Part shown: one piece after another, positions 19,401-27,821 of the stretch
Numbering within the stretch: position 1 is the stretch's first letter
Layout of the letters: each line of letters starts with the position of its first letter
NCBI GenBank assembly: GCA_049890095.1
Contig: JBMHCD010000011.1
Span: forward strand, 51,486 to 115,485
From: JABAYQ01 sp049890095
GTDB taxonomy: Bacteria; Bacteroidota; Bacteroidia; Flavobacteriales; UBA7312
Reading direction: 5' to 3'
DNA length: 64,000 bases
The notes under the pieces: generated by a model
The model's input: only the letters and a program-made list of their open reading frames with translations
Databases searched by the model: none
What the model was told of the DNA's origin: nothing
Translations under genes and position numbers: made by a program

Positions 19401-19678
19401 TGATATAAATGAAAATATACTTCATTTAAATCGTCAGGAGAATTATTCCAATAAACTAAAGTTTGTTCACCATCAATAATATCTGTTCTTTCATTAATAT
19501 TAGCTTTAATGATATAGTGTACATCTTGTTGCCAATAGCCAGCAGGTGCCTTATTTTTCCAATAATTAGGATTATCTGCTTGTCTGTAGGTGTTTGGTTT
19601 GCTTACTGGGTCATATGCTGATTGTGCATAAGAAAAAAAACTTAGGATACTAAGAATGATAATAAAATGAAATTTCAT
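16496..19678 (-). CDS. M1-family metallopeptidase with C-terminal outer-membrane barrel-like domain
   Basis: A 1060-residue exported protein. After a signal peptide (ending YAQS) comes an M1 aminopeptidase-type unit: a substrate-binding GMEYP motif in place of GAMEN, then HEIGHQW (about residue 382) and the third ligand Glu 18 residues later (ALDEGF), so the zinc site is complete. A typical M1 unit ends near residue 650. The extra 400 residues are rich in alternating strands and contain GGGLNLRGYSGY, YLFADAGIL, DAGIGFTFSF, PLILRVDFPI and a C-terminal Phe (GIGRAF), all reminiscent of Omp85-type surface-antigen barrels. I infer a peptidase anchored in the outer membrane by its own barrel. A near-consensus box (complement of 19706-19713, TATATTTA) precedes it. 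Confidence 0.88.
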   Translation of the reverse strand: MKFHFIIILSILSFFSYAQSAYDPVSKPNTYRQADNPNYWKNKAPAGYWQQDVHYIIKANINERTDIIDGEQTLVYWNNSPDDLNEVYFHLYQNAFTPGSYCSELHHQNNSDPYYGEYEAQGLGTEVESIKSNGKNLKTELDNTILKVFLNEPLKSGEKISFEIQFKTYFDNGSLRRRMKTFNAFGYKHYDGVLWYPRIAVYDHKFGWTKDQHLGKEFYGDFGTFDVELEFASNFVVEATGKLLNREEVLPKSLREKLDIKNFADKEWNSPPSIITPYDSLSRKTWIYHAENVHDFAFTADPTYRIGEVVWNGISAISLVQEPHASKWQNAASFASDVIRIFSEDIGMYTYNKVIVADARDGMEYPMITLDGGSDPGYRGLLAHEIGHQWFYGQVGSNETYRAALDEGFTQFLTAWALNKIDGEYLVTEESDNKYRKKFKKPVKAIDSRVYYAYMRDATKHNDPRLNTHSDDFGSSLGHGGGYRHVYYKTAAMLYNLQYVLGDELFLNSMKHYFQKWKMAHPYLEDFRESIIEYTKVDLNWFFDQWLETTKTIDYSINSISYKGNNMYELEFERKGQMQMPIDFIVIDNNSDTTHYHIPNHWFVKETEATVLPKWHAWGKIFPKYTTVVNSKVGISKVVIDPTYRLADMYMLDNESKMPTSYSFDSKIWNMPDWKKYEVFLRPDLWYNSYDGFKIGAHINGNYLNYHHKIDGNFWLNSGIYKDEDLDDNYDPVSYRFNYKTGLDKISKHLSISAHSRYLDGLSLNKLYLEKFDYKKDNLFYAYYKSMYRPSRSSLNYNLYDSWEHSKFNNTATFGWSHFYDYKKGSGELNFELLSSAVGSDYNYSALKFKSINRTNLNLFKLNTRVFAQYGSGNNWASESQLYLAGANPEELVENKFTRSVGFIPSEWLGFGSTTNKFHKGGGLNLRGYSGYLAPELDINSNYLNNFKNNSGASINIELEFHRALSFLRYQRNIKAYLFADAGILNHTALNRTNFQDAFTDIRTDAGIGFTFSFNNWGTLDMVRPLILRVDFPILLNRYPNVDESHLQTNRFIVGIGRAF

Positions 19679-19720
19679 TTGAAAAAATTTAATAATAAAG
19701 GGGTGTAAATATATGAAAAT

Positions 19721-22165
19721 CTAAAAATCTAGATGTAGTTTAAGGTTTATAAGTCTTGAGGTTAAACGGTTAGGCACACCAAATAAAAGACCACTAGTGT
19801 CTCTTATCCAAAGAAAAGAAATGGTATTATCAATATCCAATAAATTAAAAACTTCAAGACTTACCCAAGCTGATTTACTATATTTAAATGGATTGTATTT
19901 TTTTAAATTTTGTCCTTCTTTTTTAATGTTTGCTGAAAAACCGATGTCTACTCTTCTATAACTAGGAATAGAAAAGTCATACTGTCCTTTATATGAACCA
20001 GGAGGAGTTAACGGTATTCTTGAGCCATATACTAAATTAAGATGCATTTTGTAGTTTGGGTTCTTTGGTAAGTAATCTTGGAAAAATAAAGAAAAATTGA
20101 GTCTTTGATCTGTTGGTCTTGCATAATAACCAGGAGTAATATTGTTTCCCTCATTATTTAAAAAGTTATCGTCTAGTATGTCAGCTTCTGTTTTTAATAG
20201 AGATAGGCTTGCCCATGATTCAATTCCTTTTACAAACTCTCCATTAATTCTGAAGTCAAATCCTTTTGAATATCCGACAGCATCATTAGTGGCATAATAT
20301 CTAATTCTTATGTTATCAATTTCATAAGGAATTAAATTTATTAAATTTTTATAGTAAAGTTCAGAAACAATTCTAAATGGTCTTTGCCAAATTTTAAATT
20401 TATAATCGGTACCTAAAACATAATGAATTGATTGTTGAGATTTAATATCACGATTAATTTCACCATCAAAGTTTCTAAGTTCTCTGTAGAATGGTGTTTG
20501 ATAATAATATCCAGTTGAAAATCTGAAAATAATATCTCTATCCCAAAGTGGAGTATAAGAAATAGATGTTCTGGGGCTAAACAAATGTTCTTCATTTAAA
20601 TCCCAGTATGATGTCCTAATTCCAGAGTTTAAATTAAATCGACCAATTTTGTGTTCTATTTGTGCAAAACCATTATATCTCATTGAGTTTAACTCAATAT
20701 TTGTTTTTAAAAAACTATTTAGTTCAAAGTTTGTTGCTTCGTTTATGGATTGACCAAGTTGATTTTCAGCAACAGGAAGAGAATAGCCTGATGAATCAAT
20801 AAGAGCCCATTCATTTATTTGATCTCTTATCTCTTCAATTTGCGTTTTAAAACCCCATTTAAAATTAAAATTATCTAAAAAAAATGATCCATTATGTTCC
20901 ATGCTATACACTTTAGCATTTAAATAATTTCTTGCATGATCTAAATGAGTACCAACACCTATATTTTGTGTAGCTTCTCCAAAAGTTTCTGAGCCTAAAT
21001 CACCATCAACTTGCGACAAATAATATTGAGCTAAAATATCGTACGTTTCACTTTCATAAGTTTGAAAAGCAGAAATATTTAAATTAAGATTTAGATTTTC
21101 TAATGGTCGACTTTTTAAAGAATAAGCTCCAAATGTTGTTTCGTATTGATCGATTTCGTTACCTTCAAAATAAATAAATAGTTCTAGGGGAGTGCTTATA
21201 GTTCCAAACCTTGTTTTTTTTGTTTGAGGAGTATGTTGATAAATGTTTTTTGAAAAATTTGTCAATAAACTCATTGAGAATATATCGTTAATATCGTAAT
21301 TTATATATGATTGAAAGTCAAAAAATTTGGGTTTATATTCTCCTTGTGTTTCTAAACTATTTAAAAGATAACTATTGGATTTTGATCTTGCTCCTAGTAT
21401 ATACGACCATTTTTTGGATTTGCTTATCCCTTGAAAGTGTAAGTTTTGATTAAGCAGGCTAAAAGTAGTTGAGGCTTTTGTTTCTGTAGGCTTAATATAT
21501 TTTACATCTAAAACAGATGACATTTTATCTCCATATTTTGCCGAATAACCTCCAGCAGAAAACTCAATTGATGATACTAAGTCTGAATTTATAAAGGATA
21601 ATCCTTCTTGTTGACCAGATCGAATTAAAAAAGGTCTATATACTTCAATACCATTTACATAAACCAAATTTTCGTCGAAGTTTCCACCTCTAACATTGTA
21701 CTGGGAGCTGAGTTCACTAGAAGAACTTACACCAGGTAATGTTTTGATTAGGCTTTCTATACCTCCATTAGAGCTAGGAATTATTTTTGCATTTTTAGAA
21801 TCAATATTTTCAAAGGTATTATTTCTATTAAGCTGATCTTCAATATTTATGTTATCAATATCAATCCCAATTGTTGAAAGTTCTATGTTAAGTTCATAAG
21901 TCTGTCCATTTTTAAGCATTGGCAACGATATTTTTTTAGATTGATAGCCAATAAATGAGCAAATTAATTCTTGAAAACGATTTGGTTCAGTTGTTAAGGA
22001 AAACTTTCCCATTTTATCTGAGGTACTACCAATATAGGTGCCAGAAAGAGAAATATTTACGCCCTCTAATAATTCACCCTTATCGCTTATTACATATCCA
22101 CTTACTATTTGAGAATAAGATTGTATTGATATAAGAAATAAGAATAAAAAACAAAACTGTTTCAT
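19721..22165 (-). CDS. TonB-dependent outer-membrane receptor
   Basis: An 814-residue receptor with, in order, a signal peptide (ending SYSQ), a carboxypeptidase-like regulatory domain (GYVISDKGELLEGVNISLSG, residues about 20-100), a plug (IESLIKTLPGVSSSSE, YNVRGGNFDENLVYVNGIE) and a 22-strand-type barrel ending in Phe (KLHLDF). Such receptors import large ligands using energy passed on by TonB. No SusD partner is adjacent, so a SusCD glycan role is not indicated and the substrate is unknown. The ATG at 22165 is used; a longer reading would need a GTG at 22174 that leaves little leader behind the -7 box at 22188-22195. Confidence 0.9.
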   Translation of the reverse strand: MKQFCFLFLFLISIQSYSQIVSGYVISDKGELLEGVNISLSGTYIGSTSDKMGKFSLTTEPNRFQELICSFIGYQSKKISLPMLKNGQTYELNIELSTIGIDIDNINIEDQLNRNNTFENIDSKNAKIIPSSNGGIESLIKTLPGVSSSSELSSQYNVRGGNFDENLVYVNGIEVYRPFLIRSGQQEGLSFINSDLVSSIEFSAGGYSAKYGDKMSSVLDVKYIKPTETKASTTFSLLNQNLHFQGISKSKKWSYILGARSKSNSYLLNSLETQGEYKPKFFDFQSYINYDINDIFSMSLLTNFSKNIYQHTPQTKKTRFGTISTPLELFIYFEGNEIDQYETTFGAYSLKSRPLENLNLNLNISAFQTYESETYDILAQYYLSQVDGDLGSETFGEATQNIGVGTHLDHARNYLNAKVYSMEHNGSFFLDNFNFKWGFKTQIEEIRDQINEWALIDSSGYSLPVAENQLGQSINEATNFELNSFLKTNIELNSMRYNGFAQIEHKIGRFNLNSGIRTSYWDLNEEHLFSPRTSISYTPLWDRDIIFRFSTGYYYQTPFYRELRNFDGEINRDIKSQQSIHYVLGTDYKFKIWQRPFRIVSELYYKNLINLIPYEIDNIRIRYYATNDAVGYSKGFDFRINGEFVKGIESWASLSLLKTEADILDDNFLNNEGNNITPGYYARPTDQRLNFSLFFQDYLPKNPNYKMHLNLVYGSRIPLTPPGSYKGQYDFSIPSYRRVDIGFSANIKKEGQNLKKYNPFKYSKSAWVSLEVFNLLDIDNTISFLWIRDTSGLLFGVPNRLTSRLINLKLHLDF

Positions 22166-22187
22166 TAAAAGCACATTATTTAATTTA

Positions 22188-22213
22188 CAAATTTAATCCA
22201 AATACTATATTTG
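22188..22213. promoter_or_regulatory. Divergent -7 boxes for the TonB receptor (-) and arsC (+)
   Basis: The minus strand at 22188-22195 reads TAAATTTG and the plus strand at 22206-22213 reads TATATTTG, both perfect TAnnTTTG matches facing away from each other in the 90-base gap between divergent genes. Clear -33 partners are not visible. Confidence 0.55.
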
Positions 22214-22255
22214 TAACTAAGATATTATTATAAACTTAACATTAGGCAATATATT

Positions 22256-22663
22256 ATGAAAAAGAAAGTATTGGTTTTATGTACGGGAAATTCTTGTAGA
22301 TCTCAAATGGCTGAAGGTTGGTTGAGGCACTTTCATTCTGATAAAATTGAGGTTTATAGTGCTGGATTAGAGGCTCATGGTATTAATCCATTTATGAAAA
22401 AAGTGATGGAGGGTCAAAAAATAAATATTGATAGCCATACTTCTAATATGATGTCCGAATATGAACATTTAGTTTTTGATTATGTGATAACATTATGTGA
22501 CCATGCAAACGACAATTGTCCTTATTTTAAAGATACAAAAAATCGTTTGCATCATTCGTTTGAGGATCCAGCTAATGCAAAAGGAAATGATTTAGAGAAG
22601 TATAAAGTTTACAACAAAGTTTGTAATCAAATAAAACAATACTGTTTAGATTTAGAATTTTAA
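22256..22663 (+). CDS. arsC: Arsenate reductase, thioredoxin-coupled type (LMW phosphatase fold)
   Basis: A 135-residue protein of the low-molecular-weight tyrosine phosphatase fold. The P-loop CTGNSCRSQMAEG (first Cys at residue 10, second at 15) and a redox pair CDHANDNC near residue 80 together point to the thioredoxin-coupled arsenate reductase group rather than to a true phosphatase, which would lack the later cysteines. It reduces arsenate to arsenite. No arsR or arsenite pump lies beside it, so it is a lone housekeeping-style copy. Its stop overlaps the convergent M23 peptidase gene by 4 bases. Confidence 0.85.
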   Translation: MKKKVLVLCTGNSCRSQMAEGWLRHFHSDKIEVYSAGLEAHGINPFMKKVMEGQKINIDSHTSNMMSEYEHLVFDYVITLCDHANDNCPYFKDTKNRLHHSFEDPANAKGNDLEKYKVYNKVCNQIKQYCLDLEF

Positions 22664-24360
22664 TAATAAAAAATAGCTTTGTAGGTATTTATATTTTGTT
22701 TGTTATCGATTACTTCAAGTTCAAATTCGTGTTTTCCCTTTTCTAAGGATTCTTCAAAATAATGGGTAAGTCGGTTATTTTTTTTGTCATATTCCATCAA
22801 AACCCATTTTCCATCAATTTTACCATTGTAACTTTTAATACCGCTAAAGTCGTCTTTTATTATCATTTTAAGACTTTTAGAAGTCATTGTTTTGCCACTA
22901 AAAATATTTAACCCTCTGATGTCAGGAGCTAGAGTGTCTGCAGTTACAGTATAATCACCAAACGAATATATTTTTGTATTTATTTGTCCATTTTTATATT
23001 CTCCACCGCTATAGTAAAATTTATTATCCTCAACTCTAGCAATACACAGCTTTTCCATAATTGCACTATCAATCTGGTTTACATTTATTTTTAATTTAAC
23101 AAAACTATGAATAGGAGTGCTTTTATGGTGAATTCTGTGCGTACTAGAAAAACAATTTTTTAAGGTATCGTTCAAATTTTCGTACTTGAAATAAACAAGA
23201 TCATAGAATGACTTTGAATTTGTCTTTATTTCTACCAATTCATTTTTAAATGTTTGATATGCACCAAAAACAAAAATTTTAGAAAATGTAGTGTCTTTTT
23301 CTTCAATGGAGGTTTTAGTCATTCTTTTAACTTTAAAATTCAGAGTAGATGTATTGTTGTAAGAATCACTTACCATAAATAATACATCAATTTCATTTTT
23401 GTTTTTAAAATTAATAAACCCATTATCAACTATACTATCATAGATTGATAGTTTGTTGTAAGGATCAATAAAGCACTTATGAAATTTTTCTTTAGAAAAT
23501 GTTTTTTCAGCAAAATCTTGATGAGAATTGATGTATTTACTTTCATGAAAACCAAATTCATCCATTTTAAAACTAAAAATTAAATTGGAATCTGTAATTA
23601 ATTTGATTTGATATATTCCATTTTTATTATTTGCTCCATTTAATAAGTCATAAGTTGAAATAGCTAAGCTAAAAGTTGTATCGGCATATAATGGTTCTTC
23701 AAGGTAATAATTTCCATTACTTCCTTTTACATTTTCTTTTATCGAATGGTATAATCCACTTTTATATGATTTTTCAAATAATTTAACTGCTTTGATAATA
23801 GGCTTAATATCATCTTTTATATCAAAACCAAAATGTAAGCCATTTTGTGGATATTCAGTTTTTGAATTACGCAATTCAAAGTGTAAGTGTGGGCCAAAAG
23901 AACCACCTGTATTGCCTGAAAAAGCAATAAAATCTCCTTTCTTAAATTGAATTTCTCCTTCTTTAGGAAATATCTCGACTTCAAATGATTTTTTACTGTA
24001 TTGTTCTTTTTTAATGATTTTTTCTAATTGATCATTATATTTTGATAAATGTGCATATACGGATGAATATCCGTTAGGATGTTTTATGTAAAGGGCTTTG
24101 CCATATCCTGTAGCAGATATTTTTATTCTGTATACATATCCGTCCGCTACAGCGTATACTTTATGACCTGAAGCCCCTTGAGTTTTTATATCTATTCCAG
24201 CATGAAAATGGTTGGGTCGTAATTCTGCAAAAGTTCCTGAAAGAATAAGAGGGATATCTAAAGGAGATCGGAAATAATTTTTTAATTCTTCATTTTCTTG
24301 AGAAAATATTTGTTGAGAGATTAATAAAATGAGTGATAGAAGAAAAAAAAATGATCGCAT
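22660..24360 (-). CDS. M23-family metallopeptidase (LytM-type), exported
   Basis: A 566-residue exported protein. The signal peptide (about 1-20) is followed directly by the M23 domain: NHFHAGIDIK (His and Asp zinc ligands), GYSSVYAHLSKY and GNTGGSFGPHLHFE (HLH, catalytic His and zinc ligand), so the LytM active site is complete. It is expected to cleave peptidoglycan cross-links in the periplasm. The C-terminal 350 residues are beta-rich and of unknown function; this long tail is usual for the Bacteroidota version. It is divergent from the cell-division genes that start at 24488. Confidence 0.88.
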   Translation of the reverse strand: MRSFFFLLSLILLISQQIFSQENEELKNYFRSPLDIPLILSGTFAELRPNHFHAGIDIKTQGASGHKVYAVADGYVYRIKISATGYGKALYIKHPNGYSSVYAHLSKYNDQLEKIIKKEQYSKKSFEVEIFPKEGEIQFKKGDFIAFSGNTGGSFGPHLHFELRNSKTEYPQNGLHFGFDIKDDIKPIIKAVKLFEKSYKSGLYHSIKENVKGSNGNYYLEEPLYADTTFSLAISTYDLLNGANNKNGIYQIKLITDSNLIFSFKMDEFGFHESKYINSHQDFAEKTFSKEKFHKCFIDPYNKLSIYDSIVDNGFINFKNKNEIDVLFMVSDSYNNTSTLNFKVKRMTKTSIEEKDTTFSKIFVFGAYQTFKNELVEIKTNSKSFYDLVYFKYENLNDTLKNCFSSTHRIHHKSTPIHSFVKLKINVNQIDSAIMEKLCIARVEDNKFYYSGGEYKNGQINTKIYSFGDYTVTADTLAPDIRGLNIFSGKTMTSKSLKMIIKDDFSGIKSYNGKIDGKWVLMEYDKKNNRLTHYFEESLEKGKHEFELEVIDNKQNINTYKAIFYY

Positions 24361-24390
24361 GTTGTTAATTGTAAGTGTTTAAATTTTTTA

Positions 24391-24398
24391 CAAAAATA
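24391..24398 (-). promoter_or_regulatory. -7 box of the M23 peptidase gene
   Basis: The minus strand reads TATTTTTG, a TAnnTTTG match 31 bases before the ATG at 24360. No convincing -33 element. Confidence 0.42.
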
Positions 24399-24487
24399 AA
24401 AACATAAAATAATAACATTATATTTTGTAAATATTTATATCAATGTTAACTTTGTTTAATGATTTTAATTGTTCAATTCACTTTTTG

Positions 24488-24769
24488 ATGAAGGTTATTA
24501 TTGACAGACTATATTTAAAATTAGAAAATCTTGTTTCTAGATTTAATCAAATAAATAAAGAGAATAAAGAATTATCTAATTTACTAACAGAATGTCGTAA
24601 AAAGTTGGACCAAAAAGATAAGTATATTGATGAATTAGAAGAAAAAAATAGAATTCTTAAGATTTCGTCTTTTATCAGTTCAGATAAAAATGAAAATAAG
24701 TCTTCTAAAAAGAAAATTAATGAGCTAGTGCGGGAAATAGACAAATGCATGGCTATGTTAAATAAATGA
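24488..24769 (+). CDS. Small coiled-coil protein upstream of zapA
   Basis: A 93-residue, strongly charged coiled-coil protein. Heptad-like Leu and Ile positions run through residues about 5-55, and it ends KINELVREIDKCMAMLNK. A small coiled-coil protein with this closing motif usually lies immediately before zapA in Bacteroidota; by position and shape it could be a ZapB-like or other division-associated factor, which is inference. I use the ATG at 24488 (MKVIIDRLYLK) over the one at 24443, because the coiled coil begins there and the extra 15 residues look unlike the family. The zapA gene starts 15 bases after its stop. Confidence 0.75.
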   Translation: MKVIIDRLYLKLENLVSRFNQINKENKELSNLLTECRKKLDQKDKYIDELEEKNRILKISSFISSDKNENKSSKKKINELVREIDKCMAMLNK

Positions 24770-24784
24770 TTTTAATATTACTCT

Positions 24785-25066
24785 ATGGAGAGTTTAAAAA
24801 TAAAAGTTTCTGTTGCTAATAGAGTTTATCCTTTAACGATAAAACGTACGGAAGAAGAAGATATTCGAAAAGCTGTAAAGATTATTGAAGATCGACTTAA
24901 AGTTTATGAGCAAAATTTTGAAGCTAGAGACACTCAAGATTTATTAAGTATGTGTCTTTTAGAAATGTCTATCAAACTTTTGGCTGACGAAAAGAAAGTA
25001 AAGGTTGATAGTTCCATAGAAAGTGAACTTATAAAATTAGAATCATTAATTGATAAAGTTAATTAA
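24785..25066 (+). CDS. zapA: Cell division protein ZapA
   Basis: A 93-residue protein with the ZapA layout: an N-terminal beta hairpin (LKIKVSVANRVYPLTIKRTEEEDIRKA) and a C-terminal dimerising coiled-coil helix (about 30-90). ZapA binds and bundles FtsZ filaments at the division site. Downstream, after 24 bases, comes the 6S RNA gene, matching the zapA-ssrS linkage known from Gammaproteobacteria and Bacteroidota alike. Co-transcription with the coiled-coil gene upstream is likely. Confidence 0.9.
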   Translation: MESLKIKVSVANRVYPLTIKRTEEEDIRKAVKIIEDRLKVYEQNFEARDTQDLLSMCLLEMSIKLLADEKKVKVDSSIESELIKLESLIDKVN

Positions 25067-25090
25067 ACAAAAACGTTCTAATACAATATT

Positions 25091-25267
25091 CCCGCATCAA
25101 TCCAGTTTTTAAACTCAACAAGTTTTAATTGAGGAACTGACTTGTGCCTTCAAAAACAGGCCTCACCCTTTATGGGTTTATTTTATAAATAAACAGTGGA
25201 AGTTTGCGATTGTGCAGCAGCCTCAGCGTGTTTTTTAGGAGTTTAAATGCTCTTTGATTGATGTGGG
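25091..25267 (+). ncRNA. ssrS: 6S RNA, flavobacterial type
   Basis: A 177-base non-coding element between zapA and rny. The ends pair in an 11-bp helix (25091-25101 CCCGCATCAAT with 25257-25267 ATTGATGTGGG, one G-U), followed inward by a 9-bp helix (25108-25116 TTTAAACTC with 25239-25247 GAGTTTAAA) and a further short one (25130-25134 TGAGG with 25221-25225 CCTCA). This long, interrupted rod is the 6S RNA shape, and the zapA neighbourhood is diagnostic. 6S RNA imitates an open promoter and binds the housekeeping RNA polymerase in stationary phase. A T-rich stretch follows the closing helix. The exact 5' end is inferred from the pairing. Confidence 0.87.
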
Positions 25268-25286
25268 TTTTTAATTTTAAAAAAAA

Positions 25287-26819
25287 ATGAATCAAATATT
25301 ATTTACATTATTAGGTTTAATTGCAGGGGTACTATTTACCTATATATTAAATTATATCACTAATAAAAGAAAAGGAAGTCAAATTATTTTAGAAGCAAAA
25401 AAGAATGCTAATCAGATAAAAAAGGATAAAATCCTACAGGCAAAAGAAAAGTTTTTAGAATTAAAAACTAAACACGAAGTTGTAATTAATCAAAAAAATC
25501 AGAAGATTTCTAATATTGAAAATAAGATTAAAGAAAAAGATATTAGTTTATCCAAAAAACTTGCTTCCGTTAACAAAAAAGAAAAAAATCTAGATGATTT
25601 AACAAACAAAGCCAATTCATTAAAAGATGCACTAACTAAAAGAAAAGAGGAGGCTGATAAAGCTTTAAGCAAACAAGTTGAAGCATTGGAAACTATTTCT
25701 GGATTGTCTGCTGATGATGCTAGAAAAGAGTTGGTACAAGCGCTTAAAGATGAAGCAAAAACTAAAGCGATGGTCCATATACAAGATATTATGGAAGAAG
25801 CAAAGCTTACTGCCAACAAAGAAGCGAAAAAAATTATTATTCAAACTATACAAAGGGTTGCTACAGAGCATGCTATAGAAAATTCGGTTTCTGTTTTTAA
25901 CATTGATAGTGATGATGTTAAGGGAAGAATTATAGGAAGAGAGGGAAGAAATATAAGATCTCTAGAGTCAGCTACGGGTGTTGAAATTATTGTAGATGAC
26001 ACTCCTGATGCAATTTTGCTCTCTTGTTTTGATCCTGTTCGTAGAGAAATAGCCAGACTTTCATTACACAAACTAGTTTCTGATGGAAGAATCCATCCAG
26101 CCAGAATTGAAGAAGTAGTTTCTAAAACTAAAAAACAAATTGAAGAGGAAATTGTTGAAATAGGAAAGCGAACTACTATAGATTTGGGTATTCATGGTTT
26201 ACATCCAGAATTGATAAGAATGGTTGGAAGAATGAAATACAGATCTTCTTATGGGCAAAATTTATTGCAACATTCAAGAGAAGTGGCAAATATGTGCGCT
26301 ACAATGGCTTCTGAATTAGGTCTTAATTCTAAGGCTGCTAAGAGAGCTGGTTTACTTCATGATATCGGAAAAGTTCCTGATGATGAGCCAGATGTTCCAC
26401 ATGCAATTTTAGGTATGAAGCTTGCTAAAAAATACGGTGAAAAGGATAATGTTTGTAATGCGATTGGAGCTCATCACGATGAAATTGAAATGACTACTAT
26501 GATATCTCCTGTTATTCAGGTTTGTGATGCAATTTCGGGTGCTAGACCAGGAGCTAGAAGAGAAATGGTTGAATCCTACATAAAAAGAATAAAAGAATTA
26601 GAAAATACTGCTCTTGATTATCCAGGTGTGATTAATTCGTATGCAATTCAAGCCGGTAGGGAATTAAGAGTTATTGTAGAAAGTGAAAAGGTATCTGATA
26701 TAGATGCTGAAAAAATGTCTTATGATATTTCTCAAAAAATTGAATCAGAAATGACATATCCTGGTCAAGTAAAAGTAACTGTTATTAGAGAAACTCGAGC
26801 AGTAAACTTTGCTAAATAA
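25287..26819 (+). CDS. rny: Ribonuclease Y
   Basis: A 510-residue membrane-anchored endoribonuclease that starts mRNA decay. Domains in order: one N-terminal transmembrane helix (about 3-24), a long coiled coil (about 30-190), a KH RNA-binding domain (DVKGRIIGREGRNIRSLE, about 209-226) and an HD metal-dependent phosphohydrolase domain (LLQHSREVANM then GLLHDIGKVPDD, about 328-370). Length is normal. It starts 19 bases after the 6S RNA and ends 6 bases before the convergent SirB1-like gene. Confidence 0.96.
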   Translation: MNQILFTLLGLIAGVLFTYILNYITNKRKGSQIILEAKKNANQIKKDKILQAKEKFLELKTKHEVVINQKNQKISNIENKIKEKDISLSKKLASVNKKEKNLDDLTNKANSLKDALTKRKEEADKALSKQVEALETISGLSADDARKELVQALKDEAKTKAMVHIQDIMEEAKLTANKEAKKIIIQTIQRVATEHAIENSVSVFNIDSDDVKGRIIGREGRNIRSLESATGVEIIVDDTPDAILLSCFDPVRREIARLSLHKLVSDGRIHPARIEEVVSKTKKQIEEEIVEIGKRTTIDLGIHGLHPELIRMVGRMKYRSSYGQNLLQHSREVANMCATMASELGLNSKAAKRAGLLHDIGKVPDDEPDVPHAILGMKLAKKYGEKDNVCNAIGAHHDEIEMTTMISPVIQVCDAISGARPGARREMVESYIKRIKELENTALDYPGVINSYAIQAGRELRVIVESEKVSDIDAEKMSYDISQKIESEMTYPGQVKVTVIRETRAVNFAK

Positions 26820-26825
26820 TATAGA

Positions 26826-27674
26826 TTAGTTAAATAGGTCCAGAAGTTCTAACATTTTATCTACTTCATTTTTATTTCCTTTTCTTGTATATGAGTTTAA
26901 TAAGTTGTTAATCAGTCTTTTAAGTATCATCTTATGGCTGCAAACATCAAAGTATTCACTATTTAATGGAATGTTTTCTTTTTTTAAGAAATGTTCTACA
27001 TCTTTTCTGTCAATTATTGCTCCGAGGCTGAATGGATTAATATAAAATTCAACAGGGTCAATGTTTGTTAAATCTTCTGATGTAAAAGCTAAAATAAAAT
27101 GTTTAGGCAAATTTACACCCTTAATCGGTATTCCAAGTCGTTGAGCTATTATAATATAAATTAGACTCAACGACAAAGGGTTACCTTTTTTTAGATTTAA
27201 TACATCGTTTATAAAGGAGTTTTTTGGTGAATGATAATTTTTAAAATTCCCTCTAAATTTTTCATATTTAAAAAGTACTTTGTTAAATTTCATTACAACT
27301 TGAATTGATTTTAATGGCTGATCTAATTCAGAGCTAACCTTTTTTTGAATATCATCCAAATCCTTTTTAATTTGTTCAACATCTAAATCTGGGTATCTAT
27401 ATTTTGTAATGATTAACCAGCCATCAAATAAGTCTTTTTTATTTGATTCTAGCCAATCAGAAAGATCTTTTTTTGATTTCTTGAATAAGATTTCTTGAAT
27501 AATTTGTTCAGACCTTACCTGAACTAAACTATCAAAATTTAGCTCCCACGCTTTTTCAAGATATGGTATAGACTTTAGGCCGAACTCAATTAATTTTCCT
27601 TTTACTTGAGCATATATTTCATGATCTGGATCTTCCAGTAATGATATAAGAGCATTTATTTCCTTAATTTTCAT
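26826..27674 (-). CDS. SirB1/transglutaminase-like family protein
   Basis: A 282-residue cytoplasmic protein. The central part carries the family signature: DVLNLKKGNPLSLSLIYIIIAQ, RLGIPIKGVNLPKHFIL and FYINPFSLGAI. In this family the classic transglutaminase Cys-His-Asp triad is mostly decayed; the region where Cys would be expected reads NPLSLSLIY here, while the His in LPKHF is kept. No reaction is established for SirB1-type proteins. The first 100 residues look like HEAT-type helices. It is divergent from the universal stress gene with a 147-base gap. Confidence 0.8.
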   Translation of the reverse strand: MKIKEINALISLLEDPDHEIYAQVKGKLIEFGLKSIPYLEKAWELNFDSLVQVRSEQIIQEILFKKSKKDLSDWLESNKKDLFDGWLIITKYRYPDLDVEQIKKDLDDIQKKVSSELDQPLKSIQVVMKFNKVLFKYEKFRGNFKNYHSPKNSFINDVLNLKKGNPLSLSLIYIIIAQRLGIPIKGVNLPKHFILAFTSEDLTNIDPVEFYINPFSLGAIIDRKDVEHFLKKENIPLNSEYFDVCSHKMILKRLINNLLNSYTRKGNKNEVDKMLELLDLFN

Positions 27675-27795
27675 TTAATAATTAATTTTTGGCTATGAAA
27701 AATCAAATTTAAATTTGTTTGGGTTGATGATTTAAATTAATATATATTCGTTTAAAACAAGTTTACTATTTTTAATCACTTACATATTGATTTAT

Positions 27796-27803
27796 TACTT
27801 TTG
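27796..27803 (+). promoter_or_regulatory. -7 box of the universal stress protein gene
   Basis: TACTTTTG, a perfect TAnnTTTG match 19 bases before the start codon at 27822. No TTTG at the -33 distance. Confidence 0.48.
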
Positions 27804-27821
27804 TAATATAAATTCTAAATC

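Noticed and set aside
19721..22165. A SusCD polysaccharide utilisation locus
   Set aside because: No SusD-type lipoprotein or glycoside hydrolase adjoins the receptor.
22256..22663. An arsenic-resistance operon around the ArsC-type gene
   Set aside because: Neighbours are a TonB receptor and an M23 peptidase; no arsR, arsB or acr3 is present.
25091..25267. The structured gap before rny as a riboswitch or attenuator
   Set aside because: The end-to-end pairing, length of about 180 bases and position after zapA fit 6S RNA; no ligand-binding core is recognisable.
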